Source of the DNA: Candidatus Sphingomonas colombiensis
GTDB lineage: Bacteria > Pseudomonadota > Alphaproteobacteria > Sphingomonadales > Sphingomonadaceae
Reading direction: 5' to 3'
DNA: 64,000 bases
NCBI GenBank assembly: GCA_029202845.1
Contig: CP119315.1
Coordinates: forward strand, 255,501 to 319,500
Made by a program: the position numbers and the translations under genes. The notes under the pieces were generated by a model. It saw only the letters and a program-made list of their open reading frames with translations. It ran no database searches and was not told where the DNA came from. How positions within the stretch are numbered: position 1 is the stretch's first letter; each line of letters begins with the position of its first letter. Below are positions 26,866 to 36,279 of this stretch, in pieces.

Positions 26866-28089
26866 CTATTTTGCCGCGAGCCGCCGGGCGAAATGGATTT
26901 CCACCGCACGTTTCACGCTCTCTGCGATCCGCTCCCGCCCGGATTTGCTGTCGAGAAAAGCCGCGTCCTGCGGATTCGAGATATAGCCGGTTTCGAACAG
27001 GATCGAGGGCATGTCCGGCGCCTTCAGCACCATCAGCGATGCCATGCGGTGAAAATTCGGCTTCACCGGCATCAGCGGCGCAGCCTCGCGCCCGAGCAGT
27101 CGCGCGAAACCGGCGGAGGCGTTCATCGTTTCGCGCTGGGTGAGGTCGATCAGGATCGAGGATACGTCAGGGTTTTGATCGAGATCCACCCCGGCGATGA
27201 TATCAGCCTTGTTCTCGCGCGCCGCCAATCGCGCGGCTTCCTTGTCCGACGCGACCTCGGACAGCGTGTAAGCAGTCGCACCAGAGGCATCACCCGCGCC
27301 CACGCTGTCGCAATGGATCGAAATGAACAGATCAGCATGCAACCGCCGCGCGATGCCAAAGCGTTCGCGCAGCACCAGATAGCGATCGTCGTCGCGCGTG
27401 AGCGCCACGCGCACCCGACCCGACGCGACGAGCTTGTCGCGGATCGCCCGCGCGATTTTCAGTGTGACATCCTTTTCGCGCAGACCGCTCTCGGTGTTGA
27501 TCGCGCCCGGATCGACCCCGCCATGGCCCGCGTCGATCACCACCAATGGGCGATCGGAATCCCCCGCCACGCGCGGCAACGGTGCCCGCTTCGCCGGGGG
27601 GACGGGAACGGATATCTTGTATTTCGGGCGGCTGCTGCCGAAGTGAAACGGCAGGAAGCTGCGCGGCCGCTCTTCGCTCGCCTCGGCGAACTGGCGCGCA
27701 TTCGCACGCTCCAGCGTGAGTTCCAGCGTGCGCCCGTCATCGCGAAAGGCGCCGTCCGCCACGATCATCGGCCGTTCCAGATCGAGCACGACGCGCGCAC
27801 CATCGCTGCCGCGCCACCCCTGACGGATCGCCGTCACCGCGCCTTCCCCCGCCAGCGACGGGCCGGGGCGCGCGCCATCGATGTCGATCGCAATACGGCG
27901 CGGCGCATCAAGCACGAAGCTCGACGCCTGCGCCACGGCATCATCGAAATGGATCCGCACGCGATCGTGATCGATCTCGATCCGCTGAACGGTCGCGGCG
28001 TCGGCTGAAGCCGCGAACAGCGCGAGCGTGACCAACGCCGAGGCGCGGCCCAATCGCCGCCCGACCGTTTCGGCCCATCGCCCCACCAT
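26866..28089 (-). CDS. amiC: N-acetylmuramoyl-L-alanine amidase (AMIN plus amidase_3)
   Basis: The product is about 407 aa. MVGRWAETVGRRLGRASALV leads into a signal peptide ending about ADA, then an N-terminal AMIN-type beta domain (VRIHFDDAV, RIAIDIDG, ARVVLDLERP). The catalytic amidase_3 domain has VVIDAGHGGVDPGA (zinc His about residue 186), LFISIHCDS, and FETGYISNPQDAAFL carrying the active-site Glu. It cleaves the amide between MurNAc and L-Ala in the periplasm during septum splitting. The frame is open much further upstream, but the upstream part lacks coding character and opposes rne, so I use ATG 28089. The gene symbol follows the Ami family only. Confidence 0.9.
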   Translation of the reverse strand: MVGRWAETVGRRLGRASALVTLALFAASADAATVQRIEIDHDRVRIHFDDAVAQASSFVLDAPRRIAIDIDGARPGPSLAGEGAVTAIRQGWRGSDGARVVLDLERPMIVADGAFRDDGRTLELTLERANARQFAEASEERPRSFLPFHFGSSRPKYKISVPVPPAKRAPLPRVAGDSDRPLVVIDAGHGGVDPGAINTESGLREKDVTLKIARAIRDKLVASGRVRVALTRDDDRYLVLRERFGIARRLHADLFISIHCDSVGAGDASGATAYTLSEVASDKEAARLAARENKADIIAGVDLDQNPDVSSILIDLTQRETMNASAGFARLLGREAAPLMPVKPNFHRMASLMVLKAPDMPSILFETGYISNPQDAAFLDSKSGRERIAESVKRAVEIHFARRLAAK

Positions 28090-28548
28090 CCGCTTCCGCC
28101 CTCTTCGCCCTTTCCCGCGCCCCCTGTCGTGGGACGATTCACCATAAAAGGTGACATTATTCAGGTTAACAGAGACTTGACGCCGCGACGAATGATTTGC
28201 GGCAGGACGTGCCAGTTGATGCGTGACAAGTCCGGTGCTAGGCACCACCTTGACCGGAAAGGTGCGCACTATCCGCGCGCCCACTTCCGGCCCACCGCCC
28301 GCCCGCACGTTTTGCGGGACTGGGCTTTCAGGTTGACGTTCGCATGCCGCATCTTTCCCCACCGCTGATCCGCCCGGCTTTCGCCGGCGGCGCGGGTTTG
28401 GGCTTGTTCCGGGGCGACGCGCCCCGGCGTGCGGCGCGAACGAAGGCGATTTCACCAACAATTCGCATGGCCGGGCGCGTCGCCTCGCCAGCACCAGATT
28501 ATCGCACGGCAGCGCCGCCATTCGGCGCCCGTGCGCGGAGAATATTCG
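28090..28548 (+). promoter_or_regulatory. Non-coding gap between the amidase gene and rne, probable rne leader
   Basis: The 459-bp gap between divergent genes has no supported ORF. It must hold both promoters. A TTGACG at 28177-28182 and another at 28333-28338 are possible -35 elements, but neither has a convincing -10. A perfect hairpin CCGGGGCG, loop ACG, CGCCCCGG lies at 28409-28427, about 120 nt before the rne start. In enteric bacteria rne is autoregulated through a long structured 5' leader. A similar role here is inference only. Confidence 0.35.
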
Positions 28549-31143
28549 ATGACAATGCGCATGCTGATCGACGCACGCCACCGGGAGGAAACCCGCGTGG
28601 CGGTCGTCAAGGGAAACCGGATCGAGGAATTTGATTTCGAAAGTGCCGAGCGCAAGCAGCTCAAGGGCAATATCTATCTCGCCAAGGTAACCCGCGTCGA
28701 ACCATCGCTTCAGGCGGCGTTCGTCGATTACGGCGGCAATCGCCACGGCTTCCTCGCTTTCTCGGAAATCCACCCGGATTATTATCAGATCCCCAAGGAG
28801 GATCGCGACGCGCTGCTGCGTGAGGAGGCGGAACACGCCGCCGAGGAAGCCGCGCTGCGCGCCGAGCAGGAAGCCGCTGATGACGCGGACTATGCGTCCG
28901 ACGACGATGCCGAGCATGACGAGGATGACGGCGATCACGACGGCGCGGACGAAAACGGGGCCGAGGGCGACGCCCGCCCGAAGCGCTCGACCGTCAACGA
29001 CGATCAGGTGGAGGCGCTGCGCCAGCGCCGCATGAACCTGCGTCGCCGCTACAAGATTCAGGACGTCATCCGCCGCCGTCAGGTGCTGCTGGTTCAGGTC
29101 GTGAAGGAAGAGCGCGGCAACAAGGGCGCGGCGCTCACCACCTATCTCAGCCTCGCCGGCCGTTATTGCGTGCTGATGCCGAATACGTCTCACGGTGGTG
29201 GCATCTCGCGGAAGATCTCGAACGCGGGCGATCGCAAGCGCCTGAAGTCGATCATGGCGGAGCTGAAGCTGCCGTCGTCGATGGGGTGCATCGTCCGCAC
29301 CGCCGGGCTGCAGCGCACCAAGGTCGAGATCAAGCGCGACTTCGATTATCTCGCCCGGCTTTGGGACGGCATTCGCGAACAGACGCTTTCGTCGTCCGCG
29401 CCCGCGCTCGTCTATGGCGACAGCGATCTGATCAAGCGCGCGATCCGCGATATCTATAACAAGGATATCGAGGAAGTGATCGTCGAGGGCGAAGAAGGCT
29501 ATCGCCAGGCGAAGGAATTCATGAAGCTACTGATGCCGTCGCACGCGCGGCGGGTGCAGCATTACAGCGATCCGATCCCGCTGTTCCAGCGCAGCCATGT
29601 CGAGGATCAGCTCGCCGCGATGTATCATCCGGTGGTGCAGCTGAAATCCGGCGGCTATCTGGTGATCAACCCGACCGAGGCGCTCGTCTCGATCGACATC
29701 AACTCGGGCCGCTCGACGCGCGAACACAATATCGAGCAGACCGCGACCGCTACCAACCTTGAGGCCGCGCACGAGATCGCGCGCCAGTTGCGCCTGCGCG
29801 ACATGGCCGGCCTCGTCGTCATCGACTTCATCGACATGGACAACAATTCCAATGTCCGGAAGGTCGAGAAGGCGATGAAGGAGGCGCTGAAGAACGATCG
29901 CGCCCGCATCCAGGTCGGCCGTATCTCGTCCTTCGGCCTGATGGAGATGAGCCGTCAGCGCCTGCGCACCGGCGTGCTCGAAGCGTCGACCCGCGCCTGC
30001 CCGCATTGCGAAGGCACCGGCCTCGTCCGCACCGCCTCGTCGGCCGGGCTCTCCGCCCTGCGGCTGATCGAGGATGAAGCGGCGCGCGGCCGCGGCTCGC
30101 TGCTGACGCTGCGCGCCAGCGTCGAGGCGGCGGTGTACGTGCTCAACCGCAAGCGCGCCGATATCGCCGAGATCGAGGATCGCTACGGCGTCCGCGTCGA
30201 AATCCTGCCCGATGGCGAGCAGGAAGGCGCGCGCATGTCGGTCGAGGCGTCCGGCCCGCCGCCGGCCTATGCGCCGAAGTTCGCCGCCCCGGTCGAAGAG
30301 ATCGAGGAGGATTATCCCGAGGAGTTCGAGGACGAAATCGACGCCGAGGACGAGGACGAAGAAGCCGGCGCTGAAGAGCGCCGCGCCGATCGTCCGCGCG
30401 AGGAAGGCGAAGGCGGCCGCCGCCGTCGCCGGCGTCGCGGCCGTCGCGGCCGGGCTCGCCCCGAGGGCGAAACCTCCGAGGACGGCGCGTCCGAAGAGAC
30501 CGCTGACGAGGAGGTCGAGGCGGAAGCCGGTGACGACGAACAGCACGAATCCGTCGAGGCGCGGGCGGAGGGCGAGCGCGAAGGCGGCCGTCGCCGCAGC
30601 CGGCGTGGGCGTCGGGGCCGTGGCCGCAATCGTGACGAGGCTGGCGTGACGAACGACGAAGCGAACGGGGATGCCCCGGTCGCCGAGGAAGTCGCCCCCG
30701 CCGAGCCGGAAGCCGTCGAGGCCCCGGCCGAGGTGGAAGCCGCGCCGAAGACGCGCCGTCGTCCACGCGCTCGCACCGCCAGCAAAGCCGAGGCTCCCGC
30801 TTCGGTAGAGGCACCCGTCGTTGAGGCGCCCGCCCCTGCCCCGGTCGAGGCAAGCGAAGAGCCCGCGCCCAAGCCGAAGCGCACGCGCCGCAAGAAGGCG
30901 GATATCGAAGCGGAGGCCGCAGCAACCGCCGCCGCCGCTGCGGTTGCCGACGCGGCGGAGGCGCCCGCCAAGCCGAAGCGCACCCGCCGCAAGAAGGCGG
31001 ACGTAGCGGCCGAGGCCGAAGCGCCGGCTGAAGCCCCCATCGCGGCAGCTCCGACCGATGCCGAAGCAAACGAGGGCGACGAGGCGAATGACACGCCCGG
31101 CGGCCCGCGTCGCGGCTGGTGGCAGCGGACATTCGGCGCGTGA
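28549..31143 (+). CDS. rne: Ribonuclease E/G family endoribonuclease
   Basis: The product is 864 aa. ATG 28549 (MTMRMLIDARHREETRVAVV) follows GGAG by 8 nt. The S1 domain (KGNIYLAKVTRVEPSLQAAF) carries a long acidic insert of Glu/Ala/Asp around residues 85-140, as in alphaproteobacterial RNase E. The catalytic DNase I-like domain has magnesium Asp residues in SIDINSGRSTREHN and VVIDFIDMDNN. The zinc link is TRACPHCEGTGL. The C-terminal third is low-complexity, with acidic blocks, two Arg-rich clusters (GGRRRRRRRGRRGRARP; GGRRRSRRGRRGRGRNR) and two copies of KPKRTRRKKAD. These are the expected disordered RNA- and partner-binding scaffold of the degradosome. Confidence 0.96.
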   Translation: MTMRMLIDARHREETRVAVVKGNRIEEFDFESAERKQLKGNIYLAKVTRVEPSLQAAFVDYGGNRHGFLAFSEIHPDYYQIPKEDRDALLREEAEHAAEEAALRAEQEAADDADYASDDDAEHDEDDGDHDGADENGAEGDARPKRSTVNDDQVEALRQRRMNLRRRYKIQDVIRRRQVLLVQVVKEERGNKGAALTTYLSLAGRYCVLMPNTSHGGGISRKISNAGDRKRLKSIMAELKLPSSMGCIVRTAGLQRTKVEIKRDFDYLARLWDGIREQTLSSSAPALVYGDSDLIKRAIRDIYNKDIEEVIVEGEEGYRQAKEFMKLLMPSHARRVQHYSDPIPLFQRSHVEDQLAAMYHPVVQLKSGGYLVINPTEALVSIDINSGRSTREHNIEQTATATNLEAAHEIARQLRLRDMAGLVVIDFIDMDNNSNVRKVEKAMKEALKNDRARIQVGRISSFGLMEMSRQRLRTGVLEASTRACPHCEGTGLVRTASSAGLSALRLIEDEAARGRGSLLTLRASVEAAVYVLNRKRADIAEIEDRYGVRVEILPDGEQEGARMSVEASGPPPAYAPKFAAPVEEIEEDYPEEFEDEIDAEDEDEEAGAEERRADRPREEGEGGRRRRRRRGRRGRARPEGETSEDGASEETADEEVEAEAGDDEQHESVEARAEGEREGGRRRSRRGRRGRGRNRDEAGVTNDEANGDAPVAEEVAPAEPEAVEAPAEVEAAPKTRRRPRARTASKAEAPASVEAPVVEAPAPAPVEASEEPAPKPKRTRRKKADIEAEAAATAAAAAVADAAEAPAKPKRTRRKKADVAAEAEAPAEAPIAAAPTDAEANEGDEANDTPGGPRRGWWQRTFGA

Positions 31144-31148
31144 TCGTG

Positions 31149-31202
31149 GACGGCCGGGTTTCAGCGGCGGTTCATCGCAACCGTCGCAGAAACCCGGCCG
31201 TC
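31149..31202 (+). other. Long near-perfect hairpin immediately after rne
   Basis: GACGGCCGGGTTTC (31149-31162) pairs perfectly with GAAACCCGGCCGTC (31189-31202). Inside, after an A/A mismatch, GCGGCGGTT (31164-31172) pairs with AACCGTCGC (31179-31187, one G-U pair) around a CATCGC loop. The result is a 54-nt hairpin with 23 pairs starting 6 nt after the rne stop. No T tract follows, so it is not a standard intrinsic terminator. It may protect the rne 3' end or be a processing site. Confidence 0.75.
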
Positions 31203-31243
31203 ACCGCCCATGTTCGGGCCATGCGCAGGAAAGTAGTCATCCG

Positions 31244-32596
31244 ATGAAGCGGACGCTGGCCGCCTTCGCCACCGCGATCCTTATCTTCGCGCAACCGGCC
31301 CATGCGCAGTCGCTGCTGCGCGACGCGGAAACCGAATCCCTGTTCCACGACATGTCCGCGCCGCTGGTGAAGGCGGCCGGGCTAAATCCGCGCGACGTGC
31401 AATTCGCGCTGGTCAACGATGATTCGATCAACGCCTTCGTCGTTGGCGGCCAGACGGTCTATATCCACTCCGGCCTGATCCAGAATGCCGACAACGCCAA
31501 TCAGGTGCAGGGCGTGATCGCGCACGAGCTTGGCCACATCGCCGACGGCCATATCGTCAACGCGAGCGCGGGGACGAAGCCCGCGATGGCGATCTATCTG
31601 CTCAGCATGGTGGTCGGCATCGCCGCCGCCGTCGCCGGCGCGGGCGAAGCCGGGATGGGCGTGATGGCCGCCGGGCAGCAGGCGGCGATGGGCAAATTCC
31701 TGGCCTTCACGCGCACGCAGGAATCGACCGCGGACGCCAGCGCGGTGAAATATCTCAACGCCGCCGGGATCACCGGAAAGGGCATGCTGTCGTTCTTCAA
31801 GACGCTGCAGCAACAGGAATATCGCTACGGGCTGAACAATATCGACCCGTTCATGCAGACCCACCCGCTCTCCGGCGAGCGCATCCAGACGATGACGGCG
31901 GACATTACCGCTTCTCCGGCCTATAATACGCCGCCCGATCCGGCACTTCAGGAACGCTTCCTGCGCGTGAAGGCGAAGCTGGCCGGTTATGTGAACCCGG
32001 CGACGCGCACGCTTGCCGCTTATCCTGAGAGCAATCAGACGGTCTACGCGCATTACGCGCGCGCTTATGCCTATCATAAGGCCGGCTTCCCCGACAAAGC
32101 CGATGCCGAGGCGAACGCGCTGGTTAAGGCCGCGCCGAACGACCCGTATTTCCTTGAGATAAAGGGGCAGATCCTGCTCGAGGCGGGCAAGCCGAACGAA
32201 GCGTTGGCGCCATTGCGGGAGGCAACCGAGCTGTCGCGCAACAACGCGCTGATCGCCACCACCTTCGGCCACGCGCTGATCGCGACCGAGAATAAGGCCA
32301 ATCTGCCCGAGGCGATCAAAGTGTTGCGCACAGCGGTCGCGCGCGATGACGAAAATCCCTTCGCCTGGTTTCAGCTCGGCACCGCTTATGAACAATCCGG
32401 CGACCCCGCACGCGCCGCGCTCGCCACGGCTGAAACCGCAAGCATGAACGGCGATATGCGCACTGCCGCCTATACCGCACGGATCGCGATGGCCGGCATC
32501 CCGCAAAATACGCCGGACTGGATTCGCGCGCAGGATATCGCGATGACCGCCCAGAACGACATGACCGACAATCCGAAGAAGTATAAACGCAAATGA
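31244..32596 (+). CDS. Exported M48 metalloprotease with TPR repeats, BepA-like
   Basis: The product is 450 aa. The signal peptide is MKRTLAAFATAILIFAQPAHA. The M48 zinc site is VIAHELGHIADGH (His94, Glu95, His98), with the third ligand in TRTQESTADASA. NAFVVGGQTVYIHSGLI is typical of the family. After about residue 290 come TPR-like helices (NQTVYAHYARAYAYHKAG, PFAWFQLGTAYEQSG). BepA/YfgC homologues are periplasmic chaperone-proteases that survey outer-membrane protein assembly. The stop overlaps the start of the DsbA-like gene (ATGA), so the two envelope proteins are probably coupled. Confidence 0.92.
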   Translation: MKRTLAAFATAILIFAQPAHAQSLLRDAETESLFHDMSAPLVKAAGLNPRDVQFALVNDDSINAFVVGGQTVYIHSGLIQNADNANQVQGVIAHELGHIADGHIVNASAGTKPAMAIYLLSMVVGIAAAVAGAGEAGMGVMAAGQQAAMGKFLAFTRTQESTADASAVKYLNAAGITGKGMLSFFKTLQQQEYRYGLNNIDPFMQTHPLSGERIQTMTADITASPAYNTPPDPALQERFLRVKAKLAGYVNPATRTLAAYPESNQTVYAHYARAYAYHKAGFPDKADAEANALVKAAPNDPYFLEIKGQILLEAGKPNEALAPLREATELSRNNALIATTFGHALIATENKANLPEAIKVLRTAVARDDENPFAWFQLGTAYEQSGDPARAALATAETASMNGDMRTAAYTARIAMAGIPQNTPDWIRAQDIAMTAQNDMTDNPKKYKRK

Positions 32597-33315
32597 ACCG
32601 AATTCTGTTGGTGGCGCTGGTGGTGATCGGCGCCGCATTTGGCGCGCTTGGCACCTGGATCGCCGAACGCATCGCGCCTGGCGCACTTTCCGATGGCGAT
32701 CGCGCGCGCATCGAACATACCGTGCGCGACTATATCCTCGCCAATCCGGACATCATTCCAGAAGCGATGCAGCGCCTCAACGACCGCGAGAATGCCAAGG
32801 TGATCGGCACGATGCGCTCCGCGATCGAGACGCCTTATGGCAACGCCTATATGGGCAATCCGCACGGCGATGTGACGTTGGTCGAATATTACGATTACAA
32901 TTGCGGTTATTGCCGCGCCAGCCTGCCCACGCTGGAGAAGCTGGTGCAGGCCGATCCCAAGCTGCGGATCGTGTTCCGCGAAATGCCGGTGCTGGCGGAA
33001 AGCAGCCTGACCGCCGCGCGCGCCTCGATCACCGCCGCATCGCAGGGCAAGTTCAAGCCGTTTCACGACGCGCTTTACGCCGGCGGCCCGGTCAGCGAGC
33101 AGACGATCGCCGCCGCCGCACGCACCGCCGGGGTCGATCTGGCCAAGGCGCCGTCCGACGCGGACGACGAGATCCGCAACAACCTGGCCACCACCGCGAA
33201 GCTCGGGATGCGCGGTACGCCAAGCTGGATCGTCGGCGATCGCGTGCTTTCCGGCGCGCTGCCGATCGATCGCCTGCAGGAGGCGATCGCCGCCGCGCGG
33301 GCCGCTCGATCGTGA
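32593..33315 (+). CDS. DsbA family thiol:disulfide oxidoreductase
   Basis: The product is 240 aa. An N-terminal uncleaved or signal-anchor helix (ILLVALVVIGAAFGALG) precedes a thioredoxin fold. The redox motif is NCGYC (Cys104, Cys107) and the cis-proline loop is GMRGTPSWIVGDRVLSGAL. A helical insert lies between, as in Com1/BdbD-like DsbA proteins. It should form or shuffle disulfides in the periplasm. It overlaps the M48 gene by ATGA upstream and the ABC ATPase by GTGA downstream. Confidence 0.92.
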   Translation: MNRILLVALVVIGAAFGALGTWIAERIAPGALSDGDRARIEHTVRDYILANPDIIPEAMQRLNDRENAKVIGTMRSAIETPYGNAYMGNPHGDVTLVEYYDYNCGYCRASLPTLEKLVQADPKLRIVFREMPVLAESSLTAARASITAASQGKFKPFHDALYAGGPVSEQTIAAAARTAGVDLAKAPSDADDEIRNNLATTAKLGMRGTPSWIVGDRVLSGALPIDRLQEAIAAARAARS

Positions 33316-34247
33316 GCGGCGACGCGATCCTCCGCGTCGAGGGGGTCGCCAAGACCTATGCCGGCGGCGTCACTGCGCTTGAGCCGGTGGACCTTGCGAT
33401 CCGCAAAGGCGAGATATTCGCGCTGCTCGGCCCCAACGGCGCGGGCAAGACGACGCTGATCAGCATCATCTGCGGCATCGTCAAACCATCCGCCGGCACG
33501 ATCACCGTCGCGGGCCATGACGCGATCCGCGATTACAAGGCCGCACGCCGCGCGATCGGGCTGGTGCCGCAGGAGCTTTCGACCGACTCGTTCGAAAGCG
33601 TGCTCGCCACCGTCACCTTCTCGCGCCGGTTGTTCGGCCACGGCCCCAACCCCGCCTATATCGAGCAAATCCTTCGCGACCTGTCGCTGTGGGACAAGCG
33701 CAAGGCGCGGATCATGGAGCTTTCGGGCGGGATGAAGCGCCGCGTGCTGATCGCCAAGGCGCTGGCGCATGAGCCGCAAATCCTGTTCCTCGACGAGCCG
33801 ACCGCCGGCGTCGATGTCGCGCTGCGCCGCGACATGTGGAAGCTGGTCCACCGGCTGCGCGATGCGGGCGCCACGATCATCCTTACCACCCATTATATCG
33901 AGGAGGCCGAGGAAATGGCCGACAGGGTGGGCGTGATCAATCGCGGCAAACTGCTGCTGGTCGAGGAGAAGACCGCGCTGATGCAGAAGCTGGGCCGCCG
34001 CGAGCTGGAACTGGCGCTGGTCGAGCCGCTCGCCACCCTGCCCGACGGGCTGGAGCAATGGCGCCTCGCCCTCGAAAACGACGGCCGTACCCTGCGCTAC
34101 GTGTTCGATGCGCAGGCCGAACATACCGGCATCCCCTCTCTGCTGCGCGCGCTGTCCGACCGGGGAGTTGCTTTCAAGGATCTGGAAACATCGCGATCGA
34201 GCCTGGAGGATATCTTCGTCGATCTGGTGCGCGAGGAACGGCCATGA
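33312..34247 (+). CDS. ABC transporter ATP-binding protein (ABC-2 type)
   Basis: The product is 311 aa, starting at the GTG at 33312 that overlaps the previous stop. The ATPase motifs are complete: Walker A GPNGAGKTT, Q-loop LVPQELS, signature ELSGGMKRR, Walker B ILFLDEPTAGVD and switch His in TTHYIEEAE. The C-terminal about 80 residues are the usual extension of ABC-2/DrrA-like ATPases. With the permease that follows it forms an exporter of unknown substrate at the inner membrane. Confidence 0.93.
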   Translation: MSGDAILRVEGVAKTYAGGVTALEPVDLAIRKGEIFALLGPNGAGKTTLISIICGIVKPSAGTITVAGHDAIRDYKAARRAIGLVPQELSTDSFESVLATVTFSRRLFGHGPNPAYIEQILRDLSLWDKRKARIMELSGGMKRRVLIAKALAHEPQILFLDEPTAGVDVALRRDMWKLVHRLRDAGATIILTTHYIEEAEEMADRVGVINRGKLLLVEEKTALMQKLGRRELELALVEPLATLPDGLEQWRLALENDGRTLRYVFDAQAEHTGIPSLLRALSDRGVAFKDLETSRSSLEDIFVDLVREERP

Positions 34248-35005
34248 ACCTCAACGGCGTCTGGGCGCTCTACCGCTTCGAGATGGCGCGCTTCGGCCGC
34301 ACGATCTGGACCAGCCTGCTGGTGCCGGTGATCACCACCTCGCTCTATTTCATCGTCTTCGGCTCCGCGATCGGATCGCAGATGCGCGAAGTCTCGGGCG
34401 TGCCATATGGTGCGTTCATCGTGCCGGGCCTGATGCTGCTCGCGATCTTTTCCGAAAGCATTCTGAACGGCAGTTTCGGCATCTATATGCCCAAATTCAC
34501 CGGCACGATCTACGAACTGCTCTCCGCGCCGCTATCGCCGGTCGAGACGGTGCTGGGCTATGTCGGGGCCGCCGCGAGCAAATCCCTGCTGATCGCGCTG
34601 ATCATCTTCGCGACCGCGCACATCTTCGTCGATCTGCACGTCCAGCATCCGTTCGCGATGATCGGTTACCTGGTTTTGGTATCCGTCACCTTCTGCATGT
34701 TCGGCTTCGTCATCGGCATTTTCGCCAAGGGATTCGAGCAGTTGCAGGTGATCCCGATGCTGATCGTCACCCCGCTCACCTTTCTTGGTGGCGCGTTTTA
34801 CTCGGTGCACATTCTGCCCGAGCCGTGGCGCACGGTGACGCTGTTCAACCCGGTGGTCTATCTGATCAACGGCTTCCGCTGGACGTTCTTCGGCACCAGC
34901 GATGTGGCGGTGGCGGTGAGCCTCACCGTGACGCTCGGGCTATTGAGCGCGTGCCTGATCACGATCGCGGTGGTGTTTCGTACCGGCTGGCGGCTCAAGA
35001 ATTAG
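34244..35005 (+). CDS. ABC-2 type transporter permease
   Basis: The product is 253 aa with about six membrane helices. Typical ABC-2 permease features are WTSLLVPVITTSLYFIVFG, FIVPGLMLLAIFSESILNG, ELLSAPLSPVETVLGYVGAA and the C-terminal PLTFLGGAFYSVHILPEPWR, VVYLINGFRWTFFG. The ATG at 34244 overlaps the ATPase stop. Substrates of such two-gene exporters range from polysaccharides and lipids to drugs. Location after two periplasmic quality-control genes is the only hint, and it is weak. Confidence 0.93.
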   Translation: MNLNGVWALYRFEMARFGRTIWTSLLVPVITTSLYFIVFGSAIGSQMREVSGVPYGAFIVPGLMLLAIFSESILNGSFGIYMPKFTGTIYELLSAPLSPVETVLGYVGAAASKSLLIALIIFATAHIFVDLHVQHPFAMIGYLVLVSVTFCMFGFVIGIFAKGFEQLQVIPMLIVTPLTFLGGAFYSVHILPEPWRTVTLFNPVVYLINGFRWTFFGTSDVAVAVSLTVTLGLLSACLITIAVVFRTGWRLKN

Positions 35006-35061
35006 GACGCGACGCGGCTTAACCGCATCGCGCCCCATATTGCATCGCCCGATTAACCCGA

Positions 35062-36279
35062 TCAGCCGTGATCGGCGATCCACTGCTCCACGACCGGCGC
35101 GATGCGGTTGCGCCATTTGGAGCCGTTGAAAATGCCATAATGGCCGACACCCTCGGCGAGCAGATATTGCTTCTTCTCGTCGGGCAGGTTCGTCGCCAGC
35201 GTCAGCGCGGCCTTGGTCTGGCCGATGCCGGAGATATCGTCGCGCTCGCCCTCGACCGCCAGCAATGCGATATCGGTGATCGCGGTGAGATCGATCGGGC
35301 GACCGCGATGCGTCATCTCGCCCTTCGGCAGCTTGTGCTCCTGGAATACCACGTCGATCGTCTGGAGGTAGAATTCCTCCGTCATGTCGCAGACCGAACG
35401 ATATTCGTCGTAGAATTCCTTGATCGCCTCGGCGCTTTCGCCGTCGCCACGGACGAGATGTTTGAACATCTCCCAATTGCTCATCATGTGATTGCCAAGG
35501 TTCATCGACATGAAGCCGGTGAGCTGGAGGAAGCCCGGATAGACCCGCCGCCCCGCGCCCGGATACATCATCGGCACGGTCGCGATGACATTCTGGCGGA
35601 ACCACGCGTGCGGCCGCTCTGTCGCCAGCGTATTCACCGCCGTCGGCGCCTCACGCGTGTCGATCGGGCCGCCCATCATGGTCAGCGTCTTGGGGCGGCA
35701 CGGGTTCTTGTCCGCGCTCATCAACGCGATGGCGGCATAGCTCGGCACCGAGGGCTGACAGACCGCGAGCATATGCGCGCCGGGGCCGATCGCCTCCATG
35801 AATTCAACGAGATAATCGACATAATCGTCGAGATCGAAAAAGCCTTCCGACACCGGCACCTGGCGCGCATCGCGCCAATCGGTGATGTAAACATCGCACG
35901 TCGGCAGCATCCGCTCCACCGTGCCGCGCAGCAGCGTGGCGAAATGGCCCGACATCGGCGCGACGATCAGCAGCTTGGGGCCGCCCGTCACGCCCTTGCG
36001 CGCGAAGCGCTTGAGCTGGCCGAACGGCTTTTGCAGCACGATTTCCTCGATCACATCGACTTCGCGACCGTCGATGGTCGTGCGATCCAGCCCGAAGGCG
36101 GGCTTGCCGCGCGGCGCCGCCGCATGGGCGAATACCTCAAGCGCGGACGCCATCACCGTGCCGCCGCCGAAATAGGCGAATGGGTTTGCCGGATTCTGCA
36201 ACATGCCCGCGCCGAAATTGGCCCACGCCCCGGCGCTGGCGAGCACCGATCGTTGGAATTCATATGCGTCGTAGAGCAT
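35062..36279 (-). CDS. phaZ: Intracellular polyhydroxyalkanoate depolymerase
   Basis: The product is 405 aa. It mobilises stored PHB granules. The nucleophile is a Cys in a lipase-box-like context, LAVCQPSVPSYA (Cys174), as in PhaZ1-type intracellular enzymes. Supporting segments are MLYDAYEFQRSVLA at the start, VAPMSGHFATLLRGTVE, VYITDWRDARQVP and the C-terminal VGHYGIFNGSKWRNRIAP with the catalytic His. A GCTGC-N9-GCAGC dyad at 36352-36370, about 75-90 bp upstream of the start, resembles TGC-rich PhaR-type operators. That link is speculative. No phaC, phaB or phasin gene is nearby. Confidence 0.94.
   Translation of the reverse strand: MLYDAYEFQRSVLASAGAWANFGAGMLQNPANPFAYFGGGTVMASALEVFAHAAAPRGKPAFGLDRTTIDGREVDVIEEIVLQKPFGQLKRFARKGVTGGPKLLIVAPMSGHFATLLRGTVERMLPTCDVYITDWRDARQVPVSEGFFDLDDYVDYLVEFMEAIGPGAHMLAVCQPSVPSYAAIALMSADKNPCRPKTLTMMGGPIDTREAPTAVNTLATERPHAWFRQNVIATVPMMYPGAGRRVYPGFLQLTGFMSMNLGNHMMSNWEMFKHLVRGDGESAEAIKEFYDEYRSVCDMTEEFYLQTIDVVFQEHKLPKGEMTHRGRPIDLTAITDIALLAVEGERDDISGIGQTKAALTLATNLPDEKKQYLLAEGVGHYGIFNGSKWRNRIAPVVEQWIADHG

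Noticed and set aside
25951..28008. 685-aa open frame antisense to the PBP1A and amidase genes
   Set aside because: It spans two well-supported genes on the opposite strand, and its composition is that of a GC shadow.
28090..29193. Upstream extension of the amidase frame
   Set aside because: It would run through the rne leader and into the rne coding region, and it lacks signal-peptide logic. The signal peptide begins at 28089.
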